Below, in pieces: positions 14,713 through 22,119 of a stretch of 26,205 bases of DNA (position 1 is the stretch's first letter; every line of letters begins with the position of its first letter). Both the position numbers and the translations under genes were made by a program. Below the pieces are notes generated by a model. The model was not told the DNA's origin. It worked only from the letters and a program-made list of their open reading frames with translations, and did not search any database. This stretch comes from JACPGQ01 sp039798685 (GTDB lineage Bacteria; Patescibacteriota; Microgenomatia; Levybacterales; UBA12049): assembly GCA_039798685.1 (NCBI GenBank), contig JBDKFM010000009.1, positions 1 to 26,205 on the forward strand, given 5' to 3'.

Positions 14713-15213
14713 ATGAAGGTAAGTAATAGAAAGCATTTATTGCATCTTAGTATATTAATTCTTGTTGGGGCAACTTTTGTCATACTTGCCGCAGTTTCGG
14801 TTAAAAGTATTCCGGTTAATCAGCAAGCTTTCAAGATTGAATCTGAGAGTTTCATCTTTTCGCAGTTAAATTTTTCAATTGATGTTCCCTCAGATTACGT
14901 CATTGAGGAGAAATATAGTCTAGTAATTTTAAAGAGTAATGTAGGGGAAATTGCTATAAGTAATAATGGAACAAATTTTGAAACGATTGATCAGTATCTT
15001 AATGATCTTGGCGTAAAGAATCATTTTAGTTTAACTGATAAAGAAGACCTTGTAATTAACTCTTACCCTGCTGCAAAGCTGATCATTGGAAAGCGAGTGG
15101 ATTATTTTATATATGCGACTGAGTGGACGGTTTACACACTCTCTACAGACTCTGAAGCTCTCTATGATGACCTCGATCAAATAGCCCGGTCGTTTCGGTA
15201 TATTCCTCAGTAG
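14713..15213 (+). CDS. Exported single-pass protein, PsbP/DcrB-like fold suspected
   Basis: This 166-residue protein has an N-terminal membrane segment (about residues 10-31) and an external domain. The pattern FSIDVPSDYVIEEK, LVILKSN, YPAAKLII, YFIYATEWTVYTLST and LYDDLDQIARSFRYIP resembles the PsbP-like or DcrB-like domains of many small bacterial lipoproteins, where the closing helix plus SFR is typical. There is no lipobox Cys. It starts 1 nt after the M23 stop, so translation is coupled and the two products probably act in the same envelope process. Function unknown. Confidence 0.65.
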   Translation: MKVSNRKHLLHLSILILVGATFVILAAVSVKSIPVNQQAFKIESESFIFSQLNFSIDVPSDYVIEEKYSLVILKSNVGEIAISNNGTNFETIDQYLNDLGVKNHFSLTDKEDLVINSYPAAKLIIGKRVDYFIYATEWTVYTLSTDSEALYDDLDQIARSFRYIPQ

Positions 15214-15735
15214 TTACATCTGTTGACTGGGTTGAACTCGTCTCCATCGCACGTTATCCATATACTTTCCTATCTCTGGAGTTTCATTGATTTTGGTTAC
15301 GTCAGGAGGCCGTACCTCAGTTCTTGAATGTACTTCTGTGACTGCTGCTCTGCCATCAGGAGTAAAACGTTCAGTAAGAACACGGTATTTTTTTCCAAGA
15401 TATATTTCTGATGCTGAAGTATACGTTAGATCAATCATTTTGTAGGTATGTCTAATAAGTCGATTGCTATCGAGTGGAACTAATATTCCATTCCGAACGA
15501 TATAGAGAGGCAAAGTCTTTTCCCATACGAGGGATAAATGAATGTTCTCTTTCTTTGGGTTGTAATGAACACCCATTGCAAATGTGTTATTAAAAACAGT
15601 GAAGCCTTCGTCAAGTGCGAGCCCGGCTTTTGCAGAAAATGGACGATCAATTGCTTCAAGCTCTTCAAGAGTCGGTTGAGTTACCAGCGGTCCGGACAGA
15701 TCTGGTCTCTTTGCTGCCTCTGGTCCTGTTCCCAT
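15214..15735 (-). CDS. Hypothetical protein (173 aa)
   Basis: I do not recognise a family. The sequence has no signal peptide or membrane segment and looks like a mixed alpha/beta globular protein (alternating-strand stretches such as IHLSLVWEKTLPLYIV and LGKKYRVLTERF) with a polar, charged C terminus. Its TAA lies directly against the TAG of the convergent gene, with no base between. It has its own extended -10 (TGC TATACT) 7 nt before the ATG, consistent with a leaderless mRNA. It lies downstream of the kinase-like gene on the same strand. Confidence 0.65.
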   Translation of the reverse strand: MGTGPEAAKRPDLSGPLVTQPTLEELEAIDRPFSAKAGLALDEGFTVFNNTFAMGVHYNPKKENIHLSLVWEKTLPLYIVRNGILVPLDSNRLIRHTYKMIDLTYTSASEIYLGKKYRVLTERFTPDGRAAVTEVHSRTEVRPPDVTKINETPEIGKYMDNVRWRRVQPSQQM

Positions 15736-15742
15736 GAGGCGG

Positions 15743-15751
15743 AGTATAGCA
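15743..15751 (-). promoter_or_regulatory. Extended -10 promoter (TGCTATACT) for the minus-strand gene at 15735
   Basis: On the minus strand TGC plus TATACT (plus-strand AGTATA at 15743-15748) sits 7 nt before the ATG at 15735. The -35 region is weak. Confidence 0.65.
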
Positions 15752-15824
15752 CGACAATATAAGGTTTTCTATGATGTCTCGATCAAGTAGTCCAATCGTA
15801 TCGAGATATTCCTCAGCAGTAATA

Positions 15825-16817
15825 TTATCTGATCGTGGCATTGCCGACGCCCAGCTCGACGATGTGGATGGCACGGAGTAGGTCAGCCAAAAATTCTTGA
15901 TTTCCAGCTTTGTATGTATCATCAGTAGCAAATCGTTGATGGATTCTGGCGAGGTCATCGATCTTTATGATGCCCTGACCAATAGCGCTCCCATCGATGT
16001 TGTAGTGAAAATCAGAGAACATTGGTTTGTCTGCTTCTGTTTCCACCCAGTCTTCAATCGTCTCAGTCGTAGGTTTAAGTGCATCCTTAAGTTGCACCTT
16101 AAAAGAATTTTCTTCGCCATTATCGTGTGCAATAATTTCCGCAATTTTATTTGTTTGTTCTATTGAGAGTCCATTTCGGATGACAAGGTTACTTAGGTCG
16201 GTTGAATTTTCTAACTGCATGAGAGCATGAAGTCCTAAACTGTCTTCGAGAAACGGAGCCAGTGTGATGTCATGGGTTGCGAGGACCGGTGCGATGAACT
16301 GTGCGCCGGCTGGTTGTTCCCTCTCTGCCAGCTGCAGCATGCGCATCGCAGCAATTCCTGATGAGTGAAAGACAGCCCTCACGTCAGCATCCGGACGACC
16401 GGTTACTACAGGAAATACATATTTGAGTGCAAAGTCTTTTACCCCATCTCCTGTCTGGAGTGGCACTCTGTAGACGAGTCCTTCTAGTCCGCCGATAGGT
16501 ATTCCCTTGTGATGAACTGATCCGTCATATATCTTTCGGAGGAGTCCGGGATTATTCAGGGCAAGTCGTTGCCCGGCTTGAGAGGCAACGAGCTCAGATG
16601 GAGTTGATTGGGATTTGAGAGTTGCTTCAGTTGTCGAATTTGAACGATAGCACGTATTCCCTAATGGATCAGTTGATACTGTGATGCCGCTTTTAGATTG
16701 GTCACGAGTGAGTCTCCTGTCGAAAAACGCCTGTATCGTATCCATGGATGGTTTTGATGCATGAATATCTCGAGTGTGAGTAAAGCTGATTTCATGTTGC
16801 TGAAAGGGATTTTCCAT
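15825..16817 (-). CDS. Hypothetical protein, possible divergent protein-kinase fold
   Basis: This 330-residue cytosolic protein is not recognised with certainty. Residues 110-133 (GLEGLVYRV, then FALKYV) look like a kinase glycine-rich strand and the VAIK lysine (K132). SDFHYNI (268-274) followed by IIKIDD (283-288) could be a catalytic loop and metal-binding DFG equivalent. These spacings suit a kinase fold but the motifs are weak. The N-terminal 90 residues are polar and probably flexible. After the TAA at 15825 the alternate minus frame stays open (from about 15852 down to 15665) and reads protein-like, so a frameshift near the C terminus is possible. A -10 TATAAC lies 6 nt before the ATG. 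Confidence 0.6.
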   Translation of the reverse strand: MENPFQQHEISFTHTRDIHASKPSMDTIQAFFDRRLTRDQSKSGITVSTDPLGNTCYRSNSTTEATLKSQSTPSELVASQAGQRLALNNPGLLRKIYDGSVHHKGIPIGGLEGLVYRVPLQTGDGVKDFALKYVFPVVTGRPDADVRAVFHSSGIAAMRMLQLAEREQPAGAQFIAPVLATHDITLAPFLEDSLGLHALMQLENSTDLSNLVIRNGLSIEQTNKIAEIIAHDNGEENSFKVQLKDALKPTTETIEDWVETEADKPMFSDFHYNIDGSAIGQGIIKIDDLARIHQRFATDDTYKAGNQEFLADLLRAIHIVELGVGNATIR

Positions 16818-16823
16818 ACTTTA

Positions 16824-16853
16824 GTTATAACTGCTTTGCATCAACCTAAACAA
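16824..16853 (-). promoter_or_regulatory. Promoter (TTGTTT-18-TATAAC) for the minus-strand gene at 16817
   Basis: On the minus strand, -35-like TTGTTT (16853-16848) and -10 TATAAC (16829-16824) are 18 bp apart. The ATG begins 6 nt after the -10. Confidence 0.6.
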
Positions 16854-16882
16854 GTTGCTACTGTGCAATTGAGCTCAAGAAT

Positions 16883-17518
16883 CTATATTTCTCTGACGGG
16901 TTTGAGAATTTCAGGGAAATTATTTGAGGACTTACTCACAAGTGAGGAGATAGCCCAGCGTTTCATTTCCTGTGCAGGATAAGGTCTGAAAGTATTCTGC
17001 AGGTGTTCCATTTCTGTATCGGGATTCAGCCATACATCTTCATCAACCGGGTGAAGAATGACTGGCATTCTATTGTGCACATCTTCCATGAGTGCATTTG
17101 GTTTCGTGGTAAGTATGATAAATCCCTCGTCATTATGAATTCCTGCAAAACTAAATACCTCATCGTTTTTGAGTGAAAACGCATATGGTTGTTTTCCGTC
17201 AGATAATCGCTTCCATTCATAAAAAACGTCTGCGACGACAAGGCAACGGCTCTCACGAAACATTTTTGCAAAACTTCGTTTTTCAGCAACTGTCTCAGAT
17301 TGCGCATTGATGAGGAGATGTTTTTCGTCCCACGGAGCTGGTATACCGAACTGTAATTTTATTGCTTTGTTTGGGGATTTTCGGACAATGACATAGCTCT
17401 CTTGTGTAGGTCGGATATTGTACGAATGCCAGTCATGCTCGGGAAATCGTTCAAGCATGAAACGTTTCTCAAAATGGGCTTTTCCGCGCTCTTTCGTGTA
17501 GCCAAATGCTCCGCACAT
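16883..17518 (-). CDS. SRAP domain protein (YedK/HMCES family)
   Basis: SRAP proteins crosslink to abasic sites in single-stranded DNA through their N-terminal cysteine, protecting the lesion. This 211-residue protein has the essential C2 (MCGAFG), N34 in the NIRPTQ segment, the N71 segment NAQSET, E101 in ADVFYEWK and H148 in VHNRMPVIL, so all residues expected for DNA crosslinking are present. The length fits bacterial YedK (about 220). Removal of the initiator Met must expose Cys2, so the ATG at 17518 is fixed. It has an extended -10 (TGC TACAAT) 6 nt upstream and is transcribed divergently from the small membrane-protein gene at 17616. Confidence 0.93.
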   Translation of the reverse strand: MCGAFGYTKERGKAHFEKRFMLERFPEHDWHSYNIRPTQESYVIVRKSPNKAIKLQFGIPAPWDEKHLLINAQSETVAEKRSFAKMFRESRCLVVADVFYEWKRLSDGKQPYAFSLKNDEVFSFAGIHNDEGFIILTTKPNALMEDVHNRMPVILHPVDEDVWLNPDTEMEHLQNTFRPYPAQEMKRWAISSLVSKSSNNFPEILKPVREI

Positions 17519-17524
17519 GAGTGC

Positions 17525-17533
17525 ATTGTAGCA
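17525..17533 (-). promoter_or_regulatory. Extended -10 promoter (TGCTACAAT) for the SRAP gene
   Basis: On the minus strand TGC TACAAT ends 6 nt before the SRAP ATG. No convincing -35 was found at 17 bp. It faces the promoter of the plus-strand gene at 17616, about 50 bp away. Confidence 0.65.
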
Positions 17534-17578
17534 AATTACGTTTTATGTATTCACGAACAGGATCTTTTTGAGTTTGGT

Positions 17579-17607
17579 TTGATTTTTTGAGCTTCATTTA
17601 GTATACT
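17579..17607 (+). promoter_or_regulatory. Promoter (TTGATT-17-TATACT) for the gene at 17616
   Basis: TTGATT (17579-17584) and TATACT (17602-17607) are 17 bp apart. The ATG lies 8 nt after the -10. Confidence 0.75.
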
Positions 17608-17615
17608 ATCGGACT

Positions 17616-17993
17616 ATGGGAAATGAATCATTTCGTGGTGGACCGCGAGCTTTCTCTGCTATAAAAGACAAAATTGCACAGGTAGTAAATGCTCCGAATG
17701 AGAGTACTCATATCGTGGCTGAGCACAAACATATTCATCCTGAGACAGCGAGAAAATGGGGAAATAGATTTGCATCAGCAACTATTGTCAGTTTTCTCGC
17801 CTCAGTTCCTGCTGAGGAGATGGTGTCACGGGATGCAGCGTATCTGAGTCTTGGTGCTGGGTGGTTTATCGCATCGTTTGCAGCCGGTGCATTTATCGAA
17901 GCAGGGAATTCTAACTCTCTGCATCAACAAGAATACTCTCCTCTCGGAGAGCAGCCTGTCACCAGTAGTACTGAAATAGACGTCATCCAATGA
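17616..17993 (+). CDS. Hypothetical small membrane protein (125 aa)
   Basis: No family recognised. The N-terminal about 50 residues are polar and basic. Then one or two hydrophobic segments follow (about 56-66, FASATIVSFLASV, and 76-93, YLSLGAGWFIASFAAGAFI), and a polar C-terminal tail. It has a strong canonical promoter and stands alone, divergent from the SRAP gene and convergent with the minus-strand gene that ends at 18019. No terminator hairpin is visible in the 25-nt convergent gap. Confidence 0.65.
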   Translation: MGNESFRGGPRAFSAIKDKIAQVVNAPNESTHIVAEHKHIHPETARKWGNRFASATIVSFLASVPAEEMVSRDAAYLSLGAGWFIASFAAGAFIEAGNSNSLHQQEYSPLGEQPVTSSTEIDVIQ

Positions 17994-18018
17994 TCAAAGC
18001 TCAACAGGGTGAAATGAT

Positions 18019-18942
18019 TTACCTTTTTGTTGGTAGCTGGACGATCGTTCCTGAAAGTGTGGGTACTTTTTTTCTCGTTGTGTCGTATCCGAGTACTTGA
18101 TAAATCTCATCATCTGTTAATTCTCTTTGTGCCATTTCTCCCCAGAGTTTCTCAAAAGTACTTGTCCCATGTGCTTCATCGTAGTTGATTGAAGTGGTTA
18201 CTGTCTGTAGATCTGCAGGTAGTAATTGAGTGACACCTTTGTGGACAGATCCGAGAATCACGAGTAGGCGAAGTTTTGATGGATTATCATGTACAACTTC
18301 TTCTATTTGTCTTGCATTTTCTGCATTTACTTCATTTGCTGATGAGAGAAATCTTCTGTGCCATTCTGGATTATTTGTATCGATTGATTGAAGTATTTTG
18401 CCTAATGCAACGCGTTCTTGACTTTTTTGTTCAGTCATCATTTCGATAGGGAGCCCTTTGCGGAGAATTCCATCCATGCTCGTGTAGATAGAATAATTAA
18501 ATGCCATTATTTGGGCAGCGAGAGTATTTAGTCCAGTTTGCTGAGCAAGTTTTTCGAATTTTTCAGTCGTATTTCTTTCAAACGACATTGTTCTTGCGTG
18601 AGCAACTTGGTCACTGAGTCCTTGTATAACATGCCAATATGCTTGACGAAACGATCTGTGTTCAGTTGCATAGCTATTAAAAGTTGGAAGGTTTTGGAAC
18701 ACATCCCCTCTCGCATCTTCACTAAAAACTAGATTAGTAAATCCTCTTCTAAAAAATGAGGTTCCCATCTCCTCAAATTGCCTACGATTTGCAGCAAATT
18801 CATTATCATTTCTTACTCTGTGTTCTCCTGTCCAGACTAGTATTTGTATATTTGAAAATCCACCATTCTCGAGTTGCCTGCTGTCTGGATTTGGGTAGAG
18901 AAGTGCTGTAGTAGAGGATCCTGAAAATTGTTCCCCTGGCAT
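18019..18942 (-). CDS. Hypothetical cytosolic protein (307 aa), TraB/Tiki-like resemblance only
   Basis: I do not recognise the family. The middle is helical and rich in Gln/Glu (EKFEKLAQQTGLNTLAAQIM). The C-terminal LRLLVILGSVHKGVTQLLP recalls the GxxH segment of TraB/PrgY (Tiki superfamily) proteins, and the N-terminal part carries ILVWTGEHR. These are weak clues. No signal peptide or membrane segment. An in-frame ATG at 18960 overlaps the TATACT -10 (18956-18951), so translation from there is unlikely. ATG 18942, 8 nt after the hexamer, is chosen. Confidence 0.6.
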   Translation of the reverse strand: MPGEQFSGSSTTALLYPNPDSRQLENGGFSNIQILVWTGEHRVRNDNEFAANRRQFEEMGTSFFRRGFTNLVFSEDARGDVFQNLPTFNSYATEHRSFRQAYWHVIQGLSDQVAHARTMSFERNTTEKFEKLAQQTGLNTLAAQIMAFNYSIYTSMDGILRKGLPIEMMTEQKSQERVALGKILQSIDTNNPEWHRRFLSSANEVNAENARQIEEVVHDNPSKLRLLVILGSVHKGVTQLLPADLQTVTTSINYDEAHGTSTFEKLWGEMAQRELTDDEIYQVLGYDTTRKKVPTLSGTIVQLPTKR

Positions 18943-18950
18943 ATGGGCAG

Positions 18951-18959
18951 AGTATAGCA
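18951..18959 (-). promoter_or_regulatory. Extended -10 promoter (TGCTATACT) for the minus-strand gene at 18942
   Basis: On the minus strand TGC TATACT ends 8 nt before ATG 18942. The ATG at 18960 includes the first base of this element, which argues against it as start. Confidence 0.65.
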
Positions 18960-19081
18960 TGGTGGGGCAGTATTTTCGAGTTTTGTCACTCTTTTTAAAA
19001 GCATCAATTAATCACAGAAATTTACTAATTATTTTTTTCTGAAAATTTCAATATGTCTACATCGATTGTGATCATTCTCAT

Positions 19082-19110
19082 TTGACCTGTGGGTGAGCAT
19101 ACCCTATGAT
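19082..19110 (+). promoter_or_regulatory. Promoter of the Cys/His surface-protein operon (TTGACC-17-TATGAT)
   Basis: TTGACC (19082-19087) and TATGAT (19105-19110) are 17 bp apart. GTG 19117 follows 6 nt after the -10. A longer reading from GTG 19093 would place the start codon inside the promoter spacer. The 130-bp AT-rich gap upstream (18961-19090) also separates the divergent minus-strand gene and contains a near-palindrome TGAAAATTTCA (19040-19050). Confidence 0.75.
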
Positions 19111-19116
19111 AGGGCA

Positions 19117-19620
19117 GTGAAATTAAGGATTAATAAATCTACGCTATTTATCACCATTCTTTCTCTCATTGCGGTCGGGCTGTCTCTCGCAATAGGATAT
19201 AAATATTTTACGATGGTGAGCACTCAGACAGAAAAACAGATAGTGACACCTCAGGCAAGTCCTACGCCCGATCCACAAGAAGCAGTCCTTCTGGATACGC
19301 CATTACAGGATGCAAGTGAGGCAGAAAAGAAAAAGCATTTTCAGAAAGTTATCGAGTATGCCAAGGAGGCAGAGTATCTTGATGTGTCAGGGTGTAAAGG
19401 GAAGCCGGTGGTACTTTTTGTGACAAATGAACGTCCTGTAAAGATAGTAAACAATGATAAATCTGCACACACACTCTCTCTGAACAAGAATGCCCGTTAC
19501 ACCATACCCGCAAAGAGTAGTGAGGAATATCTGCTGACTTTCGCAGAAGGACCCGGGGTCTATGGTTTTGGTTGTGATGCGCTCGGTACTACAGCCGGAC
19601 TTTTTGTTGTGAGACCATGA
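19117..19620 (+). CDS. Membrane-anchored cupredoxin-like protein lacking a full copper site
   Basis: This 167-residue protein (from GTG) has an N-terminal membrane segment (about residues 9-30), a Pro/Glu-rich spacer and a C-terminal beta domain (about 86-167). The domain follows the cupredoxin plan: PVVLFVTNERPVKIVNNDKSAHTLSLN, then a late Tyr-Gly-Phe-Gly-Cys with AGLFVV as final strand. In true type-1 copper sites a His, then Cys, His and Met are needed. Here H118 and C153 are present, but no His or Met follows C153. C93 could form a disulfide. It overlaps the next gene by 4 nt (ATGA), showing translational coupling to the two Cys/His-rich proteins. Start chosen from the promoter; the alternative GTG 19093 would add 8 residues. 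Confidence 0.75.
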   Translation: MKLRINKSTLFITILSLIAVGLSLAIGYKYFTMVSTQTEKQIVTPQASPTPDPQEAVLLDTPLQDASEAEKKKHFQKVIEYAKEAEYLDVSGCKGKPVVLFVTNERPVKIVNNDKSAHTLSLNKNARYTIPAKSSEEYLLTFAEGPGVYGFGCDALGTTAGLFVVRP

Positions 19621-20861
19621 AGAGATTTTATATCCTTCTGAAGAAGAGAGAATGGTTCGTACTCGTTTCAGTTTTGCTTGTGCTCCTGAACACAGTGCTT
19701 CTTATTTCATACCTCAGACTCTCATCCTTAGCGCGAGAAAGTGTGGTCGCTGATGTGGAGTATCCGGAGTTGACGCAAGTGGACATGCAGTCAATGACTT
19801 TTAACGAGCTTTCTTCGTATTTGAAAAAAGTTTCAGAAGTTAAAGGAGCTGAGTATGGATTTGAAATTCTTAAAAGGGCAGAACTCCCGAAAAAAGTTGA
19901 TACGCATCTTTTGGCACATACCATTGGCGATATGCTCTTCAAACAAAAAGGTGCTGAGGGTATCCAGTATTGTACACATGATTTTCGAAATGCCTGTTCC
20001 CATTCTATCGTAATAGGACTTTTTCTTAAGAAAGGTGAAAAAGCGATTGCGGAATTAGCCCCTCTTTGCAAGAAAGCACCGGGTGGAAAGGGCGCATATG
20101 GTATGTGTTTTCATGGTTTAGGGCATGGGGTGCTTGCCTTATCTGATTATGATATGCAGCAGGCAGTGAGGATTTGTGACGGATTATCGACAGGTGAAAA
20201 TAAGCAGGAGGCAAGGGAGTGTATCGGTGGTACGATGATGGAGATGGCATCTGGTGTGCATGACCGTGAGGTTTGGAAGAGACAGGTTGTGAACTATTTC
20301 ACAGCAGATCCGCTCTCTCCATGCAATCAAGAGTTTGTCCCTGTGTACGCAAAACCGATTTGTTACACATATCTGACTCCACATCTTGTGACTGAGGCAG
20401 GAGGCTCATTGAGTGATCCAACAGATGATCAGCTCGCGAAAGCGTATCAGTACTGTAATCCGATTCCTCTCTCAAACAAAGCGGAGCGAGTTGCCTGCTT
20501 TGGTGGGTTTGGTAAGGAATTTGTGGTTATGGCTAGAAATAAAGATATCAGGGATGTCGCCTCAATGACAGCTGATGAGATGAAAAAGGTGTATAGGTGG
20601 TGTGGACTCACGAGCGAGGTTGATGGCCGTCAGCACTGTCTGTTTCAGGCGCTCACTTCACTTTACTGGGGAGGAGAAAATGATAGAAATGCGGCGGAGA
20701 GATTCTGCGCACAGGCAGAAGACGAGATGACTGAGAGTTCCTGCTATCTAAATCTCACGGGTCTTGTTGCTCATTATATCGATGAGAAGGACTACAGAGT
20801 AGCATACTGTAAGGAGATTCCTTCTCCATACGTGGCAGATTGTAAGAGGCGGTTATTATGA
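19617..20861 (+). CDS. Membrane-anchored Cys/His-rich surface protein, paralogue A
   Basis: This 414-residue protein has one N-terminal membrane segment (about residues 13-34), after which everything is predicted outside. All 16 cysteines lie in the external part and fall into eight pairs of the form C-x(7-14)-C. The first half carries a His signature: H97-x3-H101, C119-x7-C127-x-H129, and C164-F-H166-x2-G-H170. The second half is a series of helical units each opened by an aromatic-Cys pair (YC, WC, FC, YC) and closed by a second Cys. The same order appears in the next gene, so the two are paralogues. Not recognised as a known family. Metal, heme or redox function is inferred from the His and Cys pattern only. 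It overlaps both neighbours by 4 nt. Confidence 0.85.
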   Translation: MKRFYILLKKREWFVLVSVLLVLLNTVLLISYLRLSSLARESVVADVEYPELTQVDMQSMTFNELSSYLKKVSEVKGAEYGFEILKRAELPKKVDTHLLAHTIGDMLFKQKGAEGIQYCTHDFRNACSHSIVIGLFLKKGEKAIAELAPLCKKAPGGKGAYGMCFHGLGHGVLALSDYDMQQAVRICDGLSTGENKQEARECIGGTMMEMASGVHDREVWKRQVVNYFTADPLSPCNQEFVPVYAKPICYTYLTPHLVTEAGGSLSDPTDDQLAKAYQYCNPIPLSNKAERVACFGGFGKEFVVMARNKDIRDVASMTADEMKKVYRWCGLTSEVDGRQHCLFQALTSLYWGGENDRNAAERFCAQAEDEMTESSCYLNLTGLVAHYIDEKDYRVAYCKEIPSPYVADCKRRLL

Positions 20862-22078
20862 GGAATGTAAAAAAAATATTTCCTCATCTTACGCTATCAA
20901 AGGTGCTCCTCGTCCTCCTCGTGCTTTTGATAGGTGTGCAGCTCACTGTACTTTTTCTACTTCAAGACCCTGTTGTGGGAACAGAAAGTCCATCAAAAGC
21001 ATTAGAATCCTATGCGCAAAAAATGATCGCAAAGTGTAAAGATGCAAAGTATCGTCCGACTTGTTATGACGTTCAGATTCCAAAACTGATGGACACTTTG
21101 TCTATGGAAGAAGCATTTACCGTGACGACGATTGTGCAGGATTTGGATCCGACCTACTCGTACTGTCATGTCGTTGGGCATAAACTTTCAGCCAGGGAAG
21201 TCGCCAAAGATCCGTCTAAATGGAAAGACGTGGTGACGAGATGTCCTCGGGGAGTGTGTTCAAATGGATGTATTCATGGTGGTTTTCAGGAAAAGTTCCG
21301 AAAGCAGATGTTTAGCGATTCTGATATCGAGAAATATACACCAGATCTCTCGGGGATCTGTGAGGCGAGAGGAGATTGGAAGCCAACAGGTGTTGAACAG
21401 GCATCATGCTATCATGCAGTCGGGCATCTGACAATGTATGTGACAAATGGCGAGATACAAAAAGCGCTGCCTCTTTGTGATGTTATCTCCAAAAAAGAAG
21501 GAGGACGTGACTATACGATGCTTTGTTATGACGGAGCATTTATGCAGATATTTCAACCGCTCGAATTTGATGACTTTAGTCTCGTTGAGGGAAAACAACC
21601 GACGAAAGAAACTGTTTTTTCTTACTGTGCAGGATTTACACTTGCCCAACAAGCGTCATGTATCAATGAAAGTTGGCCACTTTTTCGAGATGAGATTATG
21701 ACACCGCAGGGATTTTATGCGCACTGTGCGAAGAGTCCGACGGAGTATGGTAAGAAGTATTGCTACACGGCACTTGCCTATATTATCACTCCAAAACTGC
21801 AGTTTGACCCGGAGAGGACTTCTGAATTCTGCAAAGTCCTGCCGTCCGATGCGTCCCTCGTATGTTTAAGAAATGCTGCGACGAGAATGATTGAGACCGA
21901 TACGAGAAATATCCCAAAAGCAATCTCGCTTTGCTCCCTGGCAACAACTGAGATTGCAAAAGATGCGTGTTTTGGGGAGCTTGCCAAACGGTCATCATAT
22001 TATCTCGGAGAGAATTCAGCAGCGAAAGAGGATCTTTGTCAAAAGCTTCCGAGTAAATGGAGATCGCGTTGTGAGTAG
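20858..22078 (+). CDS. Membrane-anchored Cys/His-rich surface protein, paralogue B
   Basis: This 406-residue protein has an N-terminal membrane segment (about 16-35) and an external domain with 20 cysteines. It repeats the signature of the preceding protein in the same order: C103-H104-x3-H108 (YCHVVGH), C129...C134...C138-x-H140, and C184-Y-H186-x2-G-H190 (CYHAVGH), each followed by a comparable helix and Cys. The C-terminal half has five further Cys pairs (spacing 9-11 residues), such as FCKVLPSDASLVC, and the protein ends at the last Cys plus Glu. This resembles disulfide-stapled alpha-hairpin repeat proteins in general architecture only. Family not recognised. Translation is coupled by an ATGA overlap, so a paired or heteromeric complex with paralogue A is likely. 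Confidence 0.85.
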   Translation: MRNVKKIFPHLTLSKVLLVLLVLLIGVQLTVLFLLQDPVVGTESPSKALESYAQKMIAKCKDAKYRPTCYDVQIPKLMDTLSMEEAFTVTTIVQDLDPTYSYCHVVGHKLSAREVAKDPSKWKDVVTRCPRGVCSNGCIHGGFQEKFRKQMFSDSDIEKYTPDLSGICEARGDWKPTGVEQASCYHAVGHLTMYVTNGEIQKALPLCDVISKKEGGRDYTMLCYDGAFMQIFQPLEFDDFSLVEGKQPTKETVFSYCAGFTLAQQASCINESWPLFRDEIMTPQGFYAHCAKSPTEYGKKYCYTALAYIITPKLQFDPERTSEFCKVLPSDASLVCLRNAATRMIETDTRNIPKAISLCSLATTEIAKDACFGELAKRSSYYLGENSAAKEDLCQKLPSKWRSRCE

Positions 22079-22084
22079 ACTTAC

Positions 22085-22113
22085 TTGACGAAGCGTTTGT
22101 ATCCCAGTACGCT
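22085..22113 (+). promoter_or_regulatory. Promoter (TTGACG-17-TACGCT) for the gene at 22120
   Basis: TTGACG (22085-22090) and TACGCT (22108-22113) are 17 bp apart, and the ATG follows 6 nt later. The -10 TACGCT is the same as at 12082. Confidence 0.65.
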
Positions 22114-22119
22114 ATTCTT

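Noticed and set aside
19014..19050. CAGAAA...TTTCTG inverted repeat in the divergent gap as a terminator
   Set aside because: The loop of 15 nt is AT-rich, the stem is only 6 bp and no T-run follows in the useful position.
19093..19116. GTG 19093 as start of the cupredoxin-like gene
   Set aside because: The start would lie in the spacer between -35 and -10, upstream of the expected transcription start.
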